45,381 bases of DNA from Phycisphaerales bacterium (GTDB lineage Bacteria > Planctomycetota > Phycisphaerae > Phycisphaerales > SM1A02), in the NCBI GenBank assembly GCA_022446945.1, contig JAKVBW010000002.1, positions 2,759-48,139 on the forward strand, read 5' to 3'. The position numbers were made by a program, and so were the translations under genes. The first letter of the stretch is position 1, and every line of letters begins with the position of its first letter. The notes beneath the pieces are model-generated. The model had not been told where the DNA came from. It saw only the letters and a program-made list of their open reading frames with translations, and did no database searches. Below are positions 27,007 to 35,810 of the stretch, piece by piece.

Positions 27007-29835
27007 ATGACCGCCGATCACGCTCCCTCCCGAACCACTAGCAAGATCCGAGCTGAGTTTCTCGAGTTCTTCCGCGATACCGCAGGGCATGAAATTGTGC
27101 CCAGCGCACCTGTCGTTCCCCATGATGACCCGACTCTCCTATTCACTAATGCGGGGATGAACCAGTTCAAGGACGTCTTCCTGGGAACAGGAACCCGGCC
27201 TTGGTCGCGAGTCGTCGATACACAGAAGTGCATCCGCGCGGGCGGGAAACACAATGATCTGGAGGACGTCGGCCGGGATACCTGGCACCACACATTCTTT
27301 GAAATGCTGGGCAATTGGTCATTTGGAGATTATTTCAAAGCTGATGCGATCCGATGGGCCTGGCAACTGCTGACGGAAGTCTGGGGCTTGCCCAAGGACC
27401 GCCTTTACGTCACCGTTTTCGGCGGTGATGCGGAGGATGGAGTCGGTCCTGATGAAGAAACCGAACAACTGTGGCGTGAAGTGACTGATATTGATCACTC
27501 ACACATCAGTCGTTGGGGCCGCAAAGACAACTTTTGGGAGATGGGCGCCACTGGGCCATGTGGACCATGCAGTGAGATCCACTTTGATTCCACTCCAGAT
27601 GGTTCGGGTGCTGCGTTAGTGAATCTCGACCACCCAGACGTGATTGAGATTTGGAATCTCGTGTTCATTCAATTCAACAGAATTGAAGATGGGTCACTCA
27701 CACCGTTGCCTGCACGTCATGTCGACACGGGCATGGGTCTCGAGCGGATCGCGAGAGTACTTCAAGGCAAGCGCAGCAACTATGACACAGATTTGTGGGC
27801 TCCCCTGTTCAAGGCCATCAAGAGTGAAAGTGGCGCACCGCCCTATGGCGGAGATGATGAGAACCCCACCGATGTGGCTTATCGAGTCCTCGCTGACCAT
27901 GCTCGGTGTCTAGCGGCTGCAATTGCGGATGGTGCGAGACCTGGACCCGAAGGACGCGGATATGTGCTTCGCCGGATTCTCAGGAGAGGCGTGCGAATCG
28001 CCCGGCAGACCTTGGGCGTCGAGTCTCCTCTTCTATGCAAAATCATCCCCGCTGTCTGCGAAACGATCGGTGAAACGTTTCCTGAAATTGTCCAGCAAGC
28101 TGACGACATCTCCTCGATCATTCGTAGCGAAGAGGAAGCTTTTCTCCGCACACTCGACCGCGGTCTCGCGCTGTTTGCTGAAGCAGCTCAAGATGGAACG
28201 ATTTCCGGAGAAGACGCCTTTCAGTTGCATGACACCTTTGGATTTCCGATCGATCTCACTGCGCAAATGGCAACCGAGCAAGGCATCTCTCTCGATCGCA
28301 AGGGATACGAACAGGCGATGGAAGCCGCGCGTTCCCGGTCGCGTCTGGGCGGTGGTTCAATAGATTCCGTGCTTGCATTGACGCCCGATGCCATTGCGGC
28401 ACTTGAAGCACTTGGATCGAAAGAAACCGATGACAGTCCGAAATACGAACGCACGCGATGCCTCTCACATGTTCGAGGAATCTGGAACGGGCGCGAGTTG
28501 ACCGAAAATGCTGCCGTCGGTGATCGGGTGGCCGTTGTCCTTGATCGAACCGCCTTCTACGGAGAACAGGGAGGCCAAGTGGGAGATGCGGGAAGGCTCA
28601 TCACGGAAGGTGATGGAGACTGCAAGGGCGGAAGCATCTTCCAAGTTGAAACGACTGTTCGATCAGGCCCCTGGGTGCTGCATGTGGGGCATGTCACAGA
28701 AGGCTCGCTCCATCTCGGCAACCCCGTGGATACTCGTGTCGATCAAAATCGACATCACGCAATCGAGTGCAATCACACTGCGACACACCTCTTGAATCTG
28801 GCACTTCGGAAGGTGCTCGGCGGAGAGTGTGAACAACGCGGATCTCAGGTCGCTGAAGATCGCCTCCGATTTGATTACACAGCTCAGGAAGTACCTGCAG
28901 TCGAATCGATCGAACAGATCGAGGGGCAGGTCAATGCCGCTAGAGAAGCGGACTTGAAAATCGATGCAGACAACATGCCTTTGGAGCGTGCGCAATCGAT
29001 CAGCGGCGTTCGCGCAGTCTTTGGTGAGCGATATCCCGATCCCGTGCGCGTTGTGGCGATTGGTGCAGATGTATCAGATCTTTCCGCCTCTCCCGATTTA
29101 GATGCCTGGTCAGATCTCTCGATTGAATTCTGTGGAGGGACACATCTCGATTCAACTTCAGCCATTGGCGATTTCATTGTCGTGCAGGAGCAGGGACTGG
29201 CGGCGGGTATTCGACGCATCTCAGCGTTGACAGGAACACCTGCGGCCGAGTGTCGACAAAGAGGCAATGACATCATTGCTCGTATAGAAAAACTAGATGG
29301 GCTGAGTGCTGATGAACTTCCGTCGGCTGTCGATGAGCTCGCCCGTGATGTCACCGAATCTGAACTTGGTCTTGTTCACAGAAGAACAGCTGAACATGCG
29401 TTGGAGGGATGGCGCAAACAGGCCAAATCGGCTCGTAAGGCGGCAGCTGGTGCATCCCGAGAAACGGCTGTCGATGGTGCGAAGCAACTCGTCGATTCTT
29501 CCAACGAACCATTCATCATCGGAGAGATTGACGCTGCAGACAGAGACTCGCTACTTGCTGCAATGGATACGGTTCGCGGTCTCGCCCCGGAGATGCCATG
29601 CTTGCTCGCTTGCAGAAGTGAGGAGGCTGGAAAGGCGATCATCGCAGCACGCGTTCCCGAAGATGGCATTGCGAAAGGACTGCGCGCTGGAGACTGGGTG
29701 AAGATCGCTGCTGAAGCATGTGGCGGCGGAGGTGGAGGACGGCCTGATGCAGCTCAAGCCGGCGGAAAGGATCCAGAGAAACTGCCCGAAGCACTTGAGG
29801 CTGCAACCCGCATGGCAGAGGAGATGTTGAAATGA
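27007..29835 (+). CDS. alaS: alanyl-tRNA synthetase
   Basis: 942 residues. Class II core starts RAEFLEFFRDTAGHEIVPSAPVVPHDDPTLLFTNAGMNQFKDVFLG, with the motif KCIRAGGKHNDLEDVGRDTWHHTFFEMLGNWSFGDYFK. The editing domain carries its zinc ligands: HTATHLLNLALRKVLG near residue 590 and CGGTHLDST near residue 708. The C-Ala domain at the end has GGGGGGRPDAAQAGGKDPEKLPEAL. It charges tRNA-Ala and clears Ser and Gly mischarging. 95 bases separate it from the divergent tpiA. Its TGA overlaps the ATG of the next gene. Confidence 0.98.
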   Translation: MTADHAPSRTTSKIRAEFLEFFRDTAGHEIVPSAPVVPHDDPTLLFTNAGMNQFKDVFLGTGTRPWSRVVDTQKCIRAGGKHNDLEDVGRDTWHHTFFEMLGNWSFGDYFKADAIRWAWQLLTEVWGLPKDRLYVTVFGGDAEDGVGPDEETEQLWREVTDIDHSHISRWGRKDNFWEMGATGPCGPCSEIHFDSTPDGSGAALVNLDHPDVIEIWNLVFIQFNRIEDGSLTPLPARHVDTGMGLERIARVLQGKRSNYDTDLWAPLFKAIKSESGAPPYGGDDENPTDVAYRVLADHARCLAAAIADGARPGPEGRGYVLRRILRRGVRIARQTLGVESPLLCKIIPAVCETIGETFPEIVQQADDISSIIRSEEEAFLRTLDRGLALFAEAAQDGTISGEDAFQLHDTFGFPIDLTAQMATEQGISLDRKGYEQAMEAARSRSRLGGGSIDSVLALTPDAIAALEALGSKETDDSPKYERTRCLSHVRGIWNGRELTENAAVGDRVAVVLDRTAFYGEQGGQVGDAGRLITEGDGDCKGGSIFQVETTVRSGPWVLHVGHVTEGSLHLGNPVDTRVDQNRHHAIECNHTATHLLNLALRKVLGGECEQRGSQVAEDRLRFDYTAQEVPAVESIEQIEGQVNAAREADLKIDADNMPLERAQSISGVRAVFGERYPDPVRVVAIGADVSDLSASPDLDAWSDLSIEFCGGTHLDSTSAIGDFIVVQEQGLAAGIRRISALTGTPAAECRQRGNDIIARIEKLDGLSADELPSAVDELARDVTESELGLVHRRTAEHALEGWRKQAKSARKAAAGASRETAVDGAKQLVDSSNEPFIIGEIDAADRDSLLAAMDTVRGLAPEMPCLLACRSEEAGKAIIAARVPEDGIAKGLRAGDWVKIAAEACGGGGGGRPDAAQAGGKDPEKLPEALEAATRMAEEMLK

Positions 29836-30197
29836 CTGACACGGACAGCAACAAGCCTGAAAAAACTGACGGAGGGGACCATCATCATGTTGCAGTTCTC
29901 CAGACGATAGAAAGGCAGATTGGCGAACATGTGCTGAGCGCCCTCAGAGACGGCCCTGCCGTCGCGGCACTAACGACGTTGGTGCCGGGAGTCAGGCATG
30001 ACCGTGTCATCTCCCTCCCCCTGTCCAAGGAACAGGTCGAGGCCATCAGAGATGTACTTGAACAAGCTGAATCTGAGGCCGCCGAAGCGGAGAATGAAGA
30101 TGAATCCGGCGACCGGCGAGAAGGCTTTCTAGGATTCCACACTGTTCTTGATCTGGAAGAGTCCACTGATCATGACGCAGGCGACAAGCAATCTTGA
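29832..30197 (+). CDS. small acidic protein of unknown function, coupled to alaS
   Basis: 121 residues, starting in the alaS stop (ATGA). No family recognised. It opens with a disordered Asp/Lys stretch and a HHH run (GGDHHHVAVLQTIERQIGEHVLSALRDG), followed by a central part that looks folded (ALTTLVPGVRHDRVISLPLSKEQVEAIRDVLEQAESEAAEAE) and an acidic tail. It has no Cys, no signal and no membrane helix. The ISLPLSKEQVEAI region suggests a strand then a helix. Because it is translationally coupled on both sides it is probably a real gene; the next gene begins with TTGA across its stop. Confidence 0.75.
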   Translation: MTDTDSNKPEKTDGGDHHHVAVLQTIERQIGEHVLSALRDGPAVAALTTLVPGVRHDRVISLPLSKEQVEAIRDVLEQAESEAAEAENEDESGDRREGFLGFHTVLDLEESTDHDAGDKQS

Positions 30198-31129
30198 ATC
30201 GAAGGACAATGCTGGCTTCAACCGCTGCGGCAATCGCAGGACCGTGGAAGCAGATCCTCGCATCACACATCAAGGAGCCAACCAACACCATGTCATCCAG
30301 TTCATGGCCGATCTCTCTGGCACAATGGTCTCTGCACAGAACGCTTCGAAGTGGAGAACTTGCGACAGAGGACTTCCCGGAGTTCACACGAGATCAGTTT
30401 GATGTTTCAGGCGTCGAGTATGTCAACTCGTTTTTCAAAGAACGGTCGACCGATGATGCTTGGCTGGCGCAACTTCGCAAGAGATGTGACGATGCAAAGA
30501 TCAAAAGCATTCTCATCATGGTGGATGGAGAAGGCGCCCTTGGCGCGCCCGACAAGAGGGCGCGAGATGAAGCTGTAGACAATCATCGAAGATGGCTTCA
30601 TGCCGCAACGGAACTTGGCTGCCATGGCATCCGCGTCAACGTGCCATCAGAGGGGACTCCTGAGGAGCAGCGAGAACGCTGTGCGCTAGGCCTTTCTGAT
30701 CTGCTCGTCCATGCTTCAAAAATGGAATTGAATGTGATGATCGAAAATCACGGGGGACTATCGAGCAATGGTCAATGGCTTGCCGAGCTCATCGCACTTG
30801 TAGACCACCCAAGATTAGGATCGCTTCCGGATTTTGGAAACTTCATGCTCGATTGGGACACGCGTGAAATGTACGACCGCTATCAGGGCGTAGATGAACT
30901 GCTGCCCTATGCAAAGGCGCTGAGCGCGAAGAGTCATGATTTTGATGAAGCGGGCAACGAAAAACACACGGACTATGCACGCATGTTCGAGTTGGTTAAA
31001 AAGCACGGTTACAAGGGATGGGTCGGCATCGAATACGAGGGCGAGTCTCTTTCCGAGATCGATGGCATCAAGCGCACACGCGATCTTCTAATCAAGTTGG
31101 GATGCGCATTGGAGCAGTCAACATCATGA
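30194..31129 (+). CDS. sugar phosphate isomerase/epimerase-like TIM barrel with Tat-type leader
   Basis: 311 residues from a TTG at 30194 that overlaps the previous stop. This start gives MNRRTMLASTAAAIAGPW, a twin-arginine-like leader (NRRTMLA) of the sort seen on many planctomycete TIM-barrel proteins; an ATG at 30209 would remove the Arg pair. The body is the xylose-isomerase-like/AP endonuclease 2 barrel: a Glu-Asn-His metal-site strand in ELNVMIENHGGLSSNGQW, then LGSLPDFGNFMLD, KALSAKSHDFDEAGNEKHTDYARMFELV, and YKGWVGIEYEGESLSEIDGI near the end. Likely metal-dependent; the substrate cannot be told. Export across the membrane is inferred from the leader only. Confidence 0.85.
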   Translation: MNRRTMLASTAAAIAGPWKQILASHIKEPTNTMSSSSWPISLAQWSLHRTLRSGELATEDFPEFTRDQFDVSGVEYVNSFFKERSTDDAWLAQLRKRCDDAKIKSILIMVDGEGALGAPDKRARDEAVDNHRRWLHAATELGCHGIRVNVPSEGTPEEQRERCALGLSDLLVHASKMELNVMIENHGGLSSNGQWLAELIALVDHPRLGSLPDFGNFMLDWDTREMYDRYQGVDELLPYAKALSAKSHDFDEAGNEKHTDYARMFELVKKHGYKGWVGIEYEGESLSEIDGIKRTRDLLIKLGCALEQSTS

Positions 31130-32157
31130 AGGCACTCTGCGTCCAAGAACAAGGTGATCCCGTCTCACCTCATGTGGCATTGATCGATTTGCCGAAGCCG
31201 ACACCTGCCCATGGTGAAGTGCTTGTGCGGACCGAAGCAAGCTCGTTGAATCATCTTGATCTCTGGGTTGGCCGCGGGTTGCCAGGTATCGACACACCGT
31301 TTCCGCGGACGGGAGGATCTGATGGCTGTGGCCGGGTTGAAGCCGTCGGTGAAGACGTCGAGGACAATTGGATGGGACAGCGAGTCATCCTGAATGCTGC
31401 CGTTGAGATCCCACAGATTCCGGATCCAGACAGGACGCCAGCCGGCCGTCAACTGATGATGATCGGCGAGCATGGGCCGGGCACTCACGCTGAATACTTC
31501 ACCGCCCCCGCCGCCAATATTCTTGCTGTCAATGACGATCTCGATCCTCAGATCGTTGCGGCCTACGGGCTGAGTCATCTGACTGCATTCCGAATGTTGA
31601 CAACCAAAGCCAGACTGCAGCCAGAACAGTCGATCCTGATTACTGGTATCGGCGGCGGCGTGGCCTTGGCCTGTCTGGGGATTGCCCGACATCTCGGCTG
31701 CAGAACCATTGTCACCAGCCGGCATCAGTGGAAACTCGACCGCGCAAAGGAACTGGGCGCAGATATTGGGATCCTCGACACGGGTGAGGATTGGAGCAGA
31801 TCCGTTCGGGAAGCAACTTCCCGAAGAGGTGTGGACGTGTGTGCGGACTCTATCGGAGCTGCGGTCCATCTTTCATGCATCAAGTCGCTGGCCCGTGGAG
31901 GACGGCTGGTCAGTTGCGGGTGCACGAGCGGTCCTGCACCCCAAACGGATCTCGCCAGAATCTTCTGGAACCAACTTGAAGTACTCGGCTCCACAATGGG
32001 CGACATGGATGAGTTTCGAATGTCGGTGGCTCTACTGATGAAAGGACTTGTGCAACCTGTCATTGACAGAGTTGTGCCATACTCCGATGGAGTGTCGGCA
32101 TTCGAACATCTTGAATCGGGCGAACAGTTTGGCAAGATCGTGGTGGATTGGACGTGA
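31126..32157 (+). CDS. MDR-superfamily oxidoreductase (zinc-free quinone-reductase-like)
   Basis: 343 residues from the ATG at 31126 inside the previous stop (ATGA). Medium-chain dehydrogenase/reductase: GroES-like domain LPKPTPAHGEVLVRTEASSLNHLDLWVGRGLPGIDTPFPRTGGSDGCGRVEAVG, and a Rossmann domain with ILITGIGGGVALACLGIARHLG near residue 172. The position of the catalytic zinc Cys in alcohol dehydrogenases is Asn (SLNHLD), and the four-Cys structural zinc loop is absent, so it resembles the NADPH:quinone reductase branch. The end, ALLMKGLVQPVIDRVVPYSDGVSAFEHLESGEQFGKIVVDW, is standard. Substrate unknown. Confidence 0.9.
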   Translation: MKALCVQEQGDPVSPHVALIDLPKPTPAHGEVLVRTEASSLNHLDLWVGRGLPGIDTPFPRTGGSDGCGRVEAVGEDVEDNWMGQRVILNAAVEIPQIPDPDRTPAGRQLMMIGEHGPGTHAEYFTAPAANILAVNDDLDPQIVAAYGLSHLTAFRMLTTKARLQPEQSILITGIGGGVALACLGIARHLGCRTIVTSRHQWKLDRAKELGADIGILDTGEDWSRSVREATSRRGVDVCADSIGAAVHLSCIKSLARGGRLVSCGCTSGPAPQTDLARIFWNQLEVLGSTMGDMDEFRMSVALLMKGLVQPVIDRVVPYSDGVSAFEHLESGEQFGKIVVDWT

Positions 32158-33386
32158 ACAACACACACCGGCAAGATGATCAGGCCATGGCAAAGATCAG
32201 GGATCACTGTGATTCATGGCTTGCCAAATCACTTCCAGAGATGGTTGAACTCCGAAGAGATCTACACGCACATCCAGAACGTTCCGGGCAGGAGCACAGA
32301 ACCACCGGACTCATTGTGAATCGATTGACAGAAGCGGGTCTTTCCCCAGTCATCAAGGATGAGCACTCAGGCCTATTCGTCGATCTTGAATTGGCACAGC
32401 CAGATGCTCCAGTGTTCGCAATCCGAGCGGACATGGACTGCGTGGACGTTCCCGACGAAAAAAACGTGCCTTGGCGATCACAACACGAGGGCTGCTGCCA
32501 CGCCTGTGGCCATGATGCGCACACGACAATGGTCGCCTTCTCAGCCCTTTCGATGTTGACTCAAATTGAAGCAATACGGGAATGTGGACCTCGACAGAAT
32601 GTACGTTTCATCTTTCAACCTGCTGAAGAAACTTCTACCGGCGCGCAGGACATGATTGAGCGAGGTGCGCTTGACCGGGTGAACCAAATCGTTGCGCTGC
32701 ACTGTGAACCTTATCTCGAGACAGGTCGCATCGGCATGCGGGTTGGTCCACTCACGGCCAACCTGCAATCCTTTCGTATCACGCTGCAAGGGAGAGGTGG
32801 ACATAGCGCCAGGCCACACGAAGCAGTGGATCCCGTACCTGCAGCAGTGAATCTCATATCACTCCTCTATCAACTGGGGCCGAGGAGCGTTGACAGCAGA
32901 CGCGCTCATTGTGTCACCGTGACTTCCATTCGTACAGGTGATGCGATCAACGCCATTCCAGATTCGACTGAAGTCTGTGGAACGATTCGCGCAGCAAGAA
33001 CCGATGTCGCGGAAACACTGCGGAGTACTGTCGTTCAATGCGTAGAGGCCGCCTGCAAGGCAACTGGCTGTCGCCCTCAAATCGAATTCCCTCATCAAGC
33101 CCCCGCGACGCACAATGATCGAGAAGTCATCGAGTTGATGACAAACGCTGCCTGTGATGTCGTCGGCCGTGAGGGAGTCATCAATCTCGAACTCCCCAGC
33201 CTAGGGGGAGAGGACTTCGCCTTTTATCAGCAGAAAGTGCCTGGGGCAATGATCAGACTTGGCACCGGAACCGGCCTGAAAGATGACCGCCCTGCCCTCC
33301 ACTCCGGTCTGTTTGACATCGATGAATCCTCACTTCTTGTCGGAAGCCGCCTACTGACCTCTGCGGCATTGCGTGCGATACTCTGA
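32154..33386 (+). CDS. M20-family amidohydrolase (hippurate/IAA-amino acid hydrolase type)
   Basis: 410 residues from the GTG at 32154, which overlaps the previous stop (GTGA); an ATG at 32187 is a possible later start. Metal ligands are in HACGHDAHTTMVAF near residue 118 and FQPAEETSTGAQDMIERGAL near residue 160, with ALHCEPYLETGRIGMRVGPL, and the dimerisation domain begins with the lid ITLQGRGGHSARPHEAVDPVPAAVNLI; the last ligand region is LPSLGGEDFAFYQQKVPGAMIRLGTG. These enzymes split amide bonds of N-acyl or N-aryl amino acids. No signal peptide, so cytoplasmic. It is directly followed, 20 bases on, by an amide-forming ligase. Confidence 0.93.
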   Translation: MNNTHRQDDQAMAKIRDHCDSWLAKSLPEMVELRRDLHAHPERSGQEHRTTGLIVNRLTEAGLSPVIKDEHSGLFVDLELAQPDAPVFAIRADMDCVDVPDEKNVPWRSQHEGCCHACGHDAHTTMVAFSALSMLTQIEAIRECGPRQNVRFIFQPAEETSTGAQDMIERGALDRVNQIVALHCEPYLETGRIGMRVGPLTANLQSFRITLQGRGGHSARPHEAVDPVPAAVNLISLLYQLGPRSVDSRRAHCVTVTSIRTGDAINAIPDSTEVCGTIRAARTDVAETLRSTVVQCVEAACKATGCRPQIEFPHQAPATHNDREVIELMTNAACDVVGREGVINLELPSLGGEDFAFYQQKVPGAMIRLGTGTGLKDDRPALHSGLFDIDESSLLVGSRLLTSAALRAIL

Positions 33387-33406
33387 CCAAAACGCGGGAG
33401 CGAGTA

Positions 33407-34555
33407 ATGCCAATTCAATTCAAATCCAGTGAGAGACATACTCTGGGCGTCGAGATTGAACTAGGGATCATCGACAAGGATTCGCTGGAACTTGTCCCCA
33501 GAGCTCAGGCCATACTCGACAAAGTTCCTGAAAACTGGCAAGAGTCGGTCAAGCCTGAGTTCATGCAGGGGTACCTCGAATTCAATACTGGTGTTTGCAA
33601 TACGGTCGATGATGTTCGACGCGATCTTCAGGAAAAGCTCGAGTGGGGATATGGACTCGCAGACGAATCGAACACAACGTTCCTCTGGAGTGGAACGCAT
33701 CCATTTTCACGATGGGATGAACAACAGCTGACCCCAGATGACCGCTATCAATGGCTGATGGACACCATGCAGTTTGTTGCGAGACGGCTTGTCTGCTTCG
33801 GCCTTCATGTGCATGTCGGCGTGAACAGTGGAGACAAGGCAATCCAAATGTGCGATCGCATGATGCGACACTTGCCGGTCATGCTTGCGCTGTCAGCAAA
33901 CTCTCCATGCTGGTCCGGTCGTGATACGGGCCTTGCTTCGTATCGCTCGAAGATCATGGAGTCGCTGCCAACAGCAGGTCTTCCCGAAACGATGCGGAAC
34001 TGGTCGGAGTACAACTGGCTGGTCGACCATCTTCAGTCAACTGACTTTATTCACTCTTCTCGTGAAATCTGGTGGGATGTCCGCCCAGTCGCGAGATTCG
34101 GAACTGTCGAGGTTCGGATCATGGACACGCCTCGCAGCATGAGACAGTTGCTGGGACTCGTGGCCATGGTGCAATGTGTCGTCGCCGGCATCTCCGCTGA
34201 AATTGATCGTGGCGCCTATCTCACAGACTGCCATCCAATGATCGCCCGCCAAAACAAATGGCATGCCGTTCGATATGGACTTGATGCAACACTTGTGGAT
34301 CCCGACACGATGCTTGCAGCATCCGCGCGGCAGATGGCCAGACGGACACTTGATCTTTGCAGACCTGTCGCGGATCACCTTGGATGTGCTACGGAACTGG
34401 GCTACTGCGAAGAGATCCTTCAAAGTGGCAACGGTGCGCAATCCCAGCGGCAACTCTTCCACCAACACGAGGACCCCCGTGATGTTGTCCGTGGTCTTCT
34501 GGAAGCAACCGGTCAGCCTTGGCTCGGCGATGCGGGTGTTGCCTGCCGATCTTGA
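33407..34555 (+). CDS. YbdK-type carboxylate-amine ligase (GCS2 family)
   Basis: 382 residues; ATG preceded by GGGAGCGAGTA. GCS2/YbdK signature: TLGVEIELGIIDKDSLELVP at the start (Mg/ATP site Glu), KPEFMQGYLEFNTGVCNTVDDVRRDL, SGTHPFSRWDEQQLTPDDRYQWL, ARRLVCFGLHVHVGVNSGDKAI, and WWDVRPVARFGTVEVRIMDTP. Members join a carboxylate to an amine with ATP; E. coli YbdK has weak glutamate-cysteine ligase activity and the true substrates are mostly unknown. It ends 22 bases from the convergent tmk stop. It probably shares a transcript with the M20 hydrolase. Confidence 0.93.
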   Translation: MPIQFKSSERHTLGVEIELGIIDKDSLELVPRAQAILDKVPENWQESVKPEFMQGYLEFNTGVCNTVDDVRRDLQEKLEWGYGLADESNTTFLWSGTHPFSRWDEQQLTPDDRYQWLMDTMQFVARRLVCFGLHVHVGVNSGDKAIQMCDRMMRHLPVMLALSANSPCWSGRDTGLASYRSKIMESLPTAGLPETMRNWSEYNWLVDHLQSTDFIHSSREIWWDVRPVARFGTVEVRIMDTPRSMRQLLGLVAMVQCVVAGISAEIDRGAYLTDCHPMIARQNKWHAVRYGLDATLVDPDTMLAASARQMARRTLDLCRPVADHLGCATELGYCEEILQSGNGAQSQRQLFHQHEDPRDVVRGLLEATGQPWLGDAGVACRS

Positions 34556-34577
34556 CGGGGGCTACAAGAATCTGTGA

Positions 34578-35219
34578 TCAGGAGGACTGTGTGTCGTTCA
34601 GCTTGCTGGTAATCGCAGACATCGCTGCGCGATGGACGGACTCTTCATCACCTGTCGCATCAATCAAAATCACGCCTTCGGGATCTGATTCTGCCAACTG
34701 GTGATACCCCTCCCGAACTCTACGATGGAAAGCTGAACCCTTCTGTTCCATGCGATCAAGAAGTGGATTGAGCCGCTTTGATGCTGTTGCTTCATCGACA
34801 TCAAAGATGACGGTCAGATCAGGCATGCGATGCCCCGTCGCGACTTCAGCGACTTCCATGATTTCCGTCATGGGCAGACCCCCAGCCGTCCCCTGATAGG
34901 CACATGTTGATCCAACAAAGCGATCTGCGAGCACCAGTGCCCCACTATCCAAAGCTGGAGCAATCGTCTGCTCGACGAGTTGAGCCCTGCTCGCCATGTA
35001 GAGGAGCATCTCACACCGAATCGTCATGTCGACATTCTCAGGGTCAAGCAGAACATCCCGGATTTGCTCTCCAACAGATGTGCCCCCAGGTTCCCTGACC
35101 TCTACCACTTCCAACCCATTGGCCTTGGCGACCGCTGCGAACCTTGCCAACTGGGTGGACTTGCCGGAACCATCCGGGCCCTCGAAGACGATAAACCTGC
35201 CTCTCATGGAGTCACGCAT
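34578..35219 (-). CDS. tmk: thymidylate kinase
   Basis: 213 residues from the ATG at 35219; a second ATG at 35207 (MRGRFIVFEG) is equally plausible. P-loop FEGPDGSGKSTQLARF, the substrate motif REPGGTSVGEQIRDVLL, the TMPK signature LADRFVGSTCAYQGTAGGL, and the lid-region DLTVIFDVDEATASKRL. It phosphorylates dTMP to dTDP. The first P-loop residue pattern GPDGSGKS is of the 'D' kind. It stands alone on the minus strand between two plus-strand genes; 75 bases separate it from the divergent zinc-ribbon gene. Confidence 0.96.
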   Translation of the reverse strand: MRDSMRGRFIVFEGPDGSGKSTQLARFAAVAKANGLEVVEVREPGGTSVGEQIRDVLLDPENVDMTIRCEMLLYMASRAQLVEQTIAPALDSGALVLADRFVGSTCAYQGTAGGLPMTEIMEVAEVATGHRMPDLTVIFDVDEATASKRLNPLLDRMEQKGSAFHRRVREGYHQLAESDPEGVILIDATGDEESVHRAAMSAITSKLNDTQSS

Positions 35220-35294
35220 GTGTGGAGTGTCCGCTCTTCCATGCCACCGGTCAAACTTCTCCGACAGCAGGATCTTCGCCCTACCATTCCCAGC

Positions 35295-35810
35295 ATGAAA
35301 CTTGTACTTCGATCCATCGACCGGAGCCCTCTTGGCACGGTGGAAATCGATGACTCGGAATCGCCATCACGTGTCACGACGCATCTGGACAGAGAGGTCT
35401 TTCTGGACTGGTCTGGGGCCAGAGACGACCAGCGACATCTGCGGAGATGCCCGGCTTGCGGTTTCGGGACCCTCTTTCGATTGCGACGGCTCCCCCAAGT
35501 GACCGGATTCATCATTGTCGCAGCGTTGGCAATGGCGCTTGCAGCCGTTCTGGGCCTCGCAACCAGTTTCACCTTCTTTGTCGTCATGCTTGCTCTGCTC
35601 GTTCTCGATCTGGGGATTCTGCTTGCCGCCCCACAGTCACTTGAGTGTCCACGGTGCAGATCGTCCTATCGGAACACTCCCATCGCGAAGTACCACCCCA
35701 AGTGGAATGCTCGCGCCGTCGCTGAATTGCTCAACGCTTCCGACGAGAACGCATCTTCATCCAGAGATTCTCGAGGACGATCAGAATCGCAAGAGAAAAT
35801 GAAACGATAA
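35295..35810 (+). CDS. zinc-ribbon membrane protein, function unknown
   Basis: 171 residues from the ATG at 35295; the track's start at 34980 would run through tmk. Two CxxC pairs, RRCPACGFGTLFR (about residue 52) and ECPRCRSSYRNTPI (about 117), are placed on either side of two membrane helices (VTGFIIVAALAMALAAVLGLAT, FFVVMLALLVLDLGILLA), so both halves of one split zinc ribbon could meet on the cytoplasmic face. The last 27 residues are hydrophilic and low in complexity (DENASSSRDSRGRSESQEKMKR) and lie over the 3' end of the convergent UbiB gene. No catalytic motif. Not a family I can name. Confidence 0.7.
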   Translation: MKLVLRSIDRSPLGTVEIDDSESPSRVTTHLDREVFLDWSGARDDQRHLRRCPACGFGTLFRLRRLPQVTGFIIVAALAMALAAVLGLATSFTFFVVMLALLVLDLGILLAAPQSLECPRCRSSYRNTPIAKYHPKWNARAVAELLNASDENASSSRDSRGRSESQEKMKR

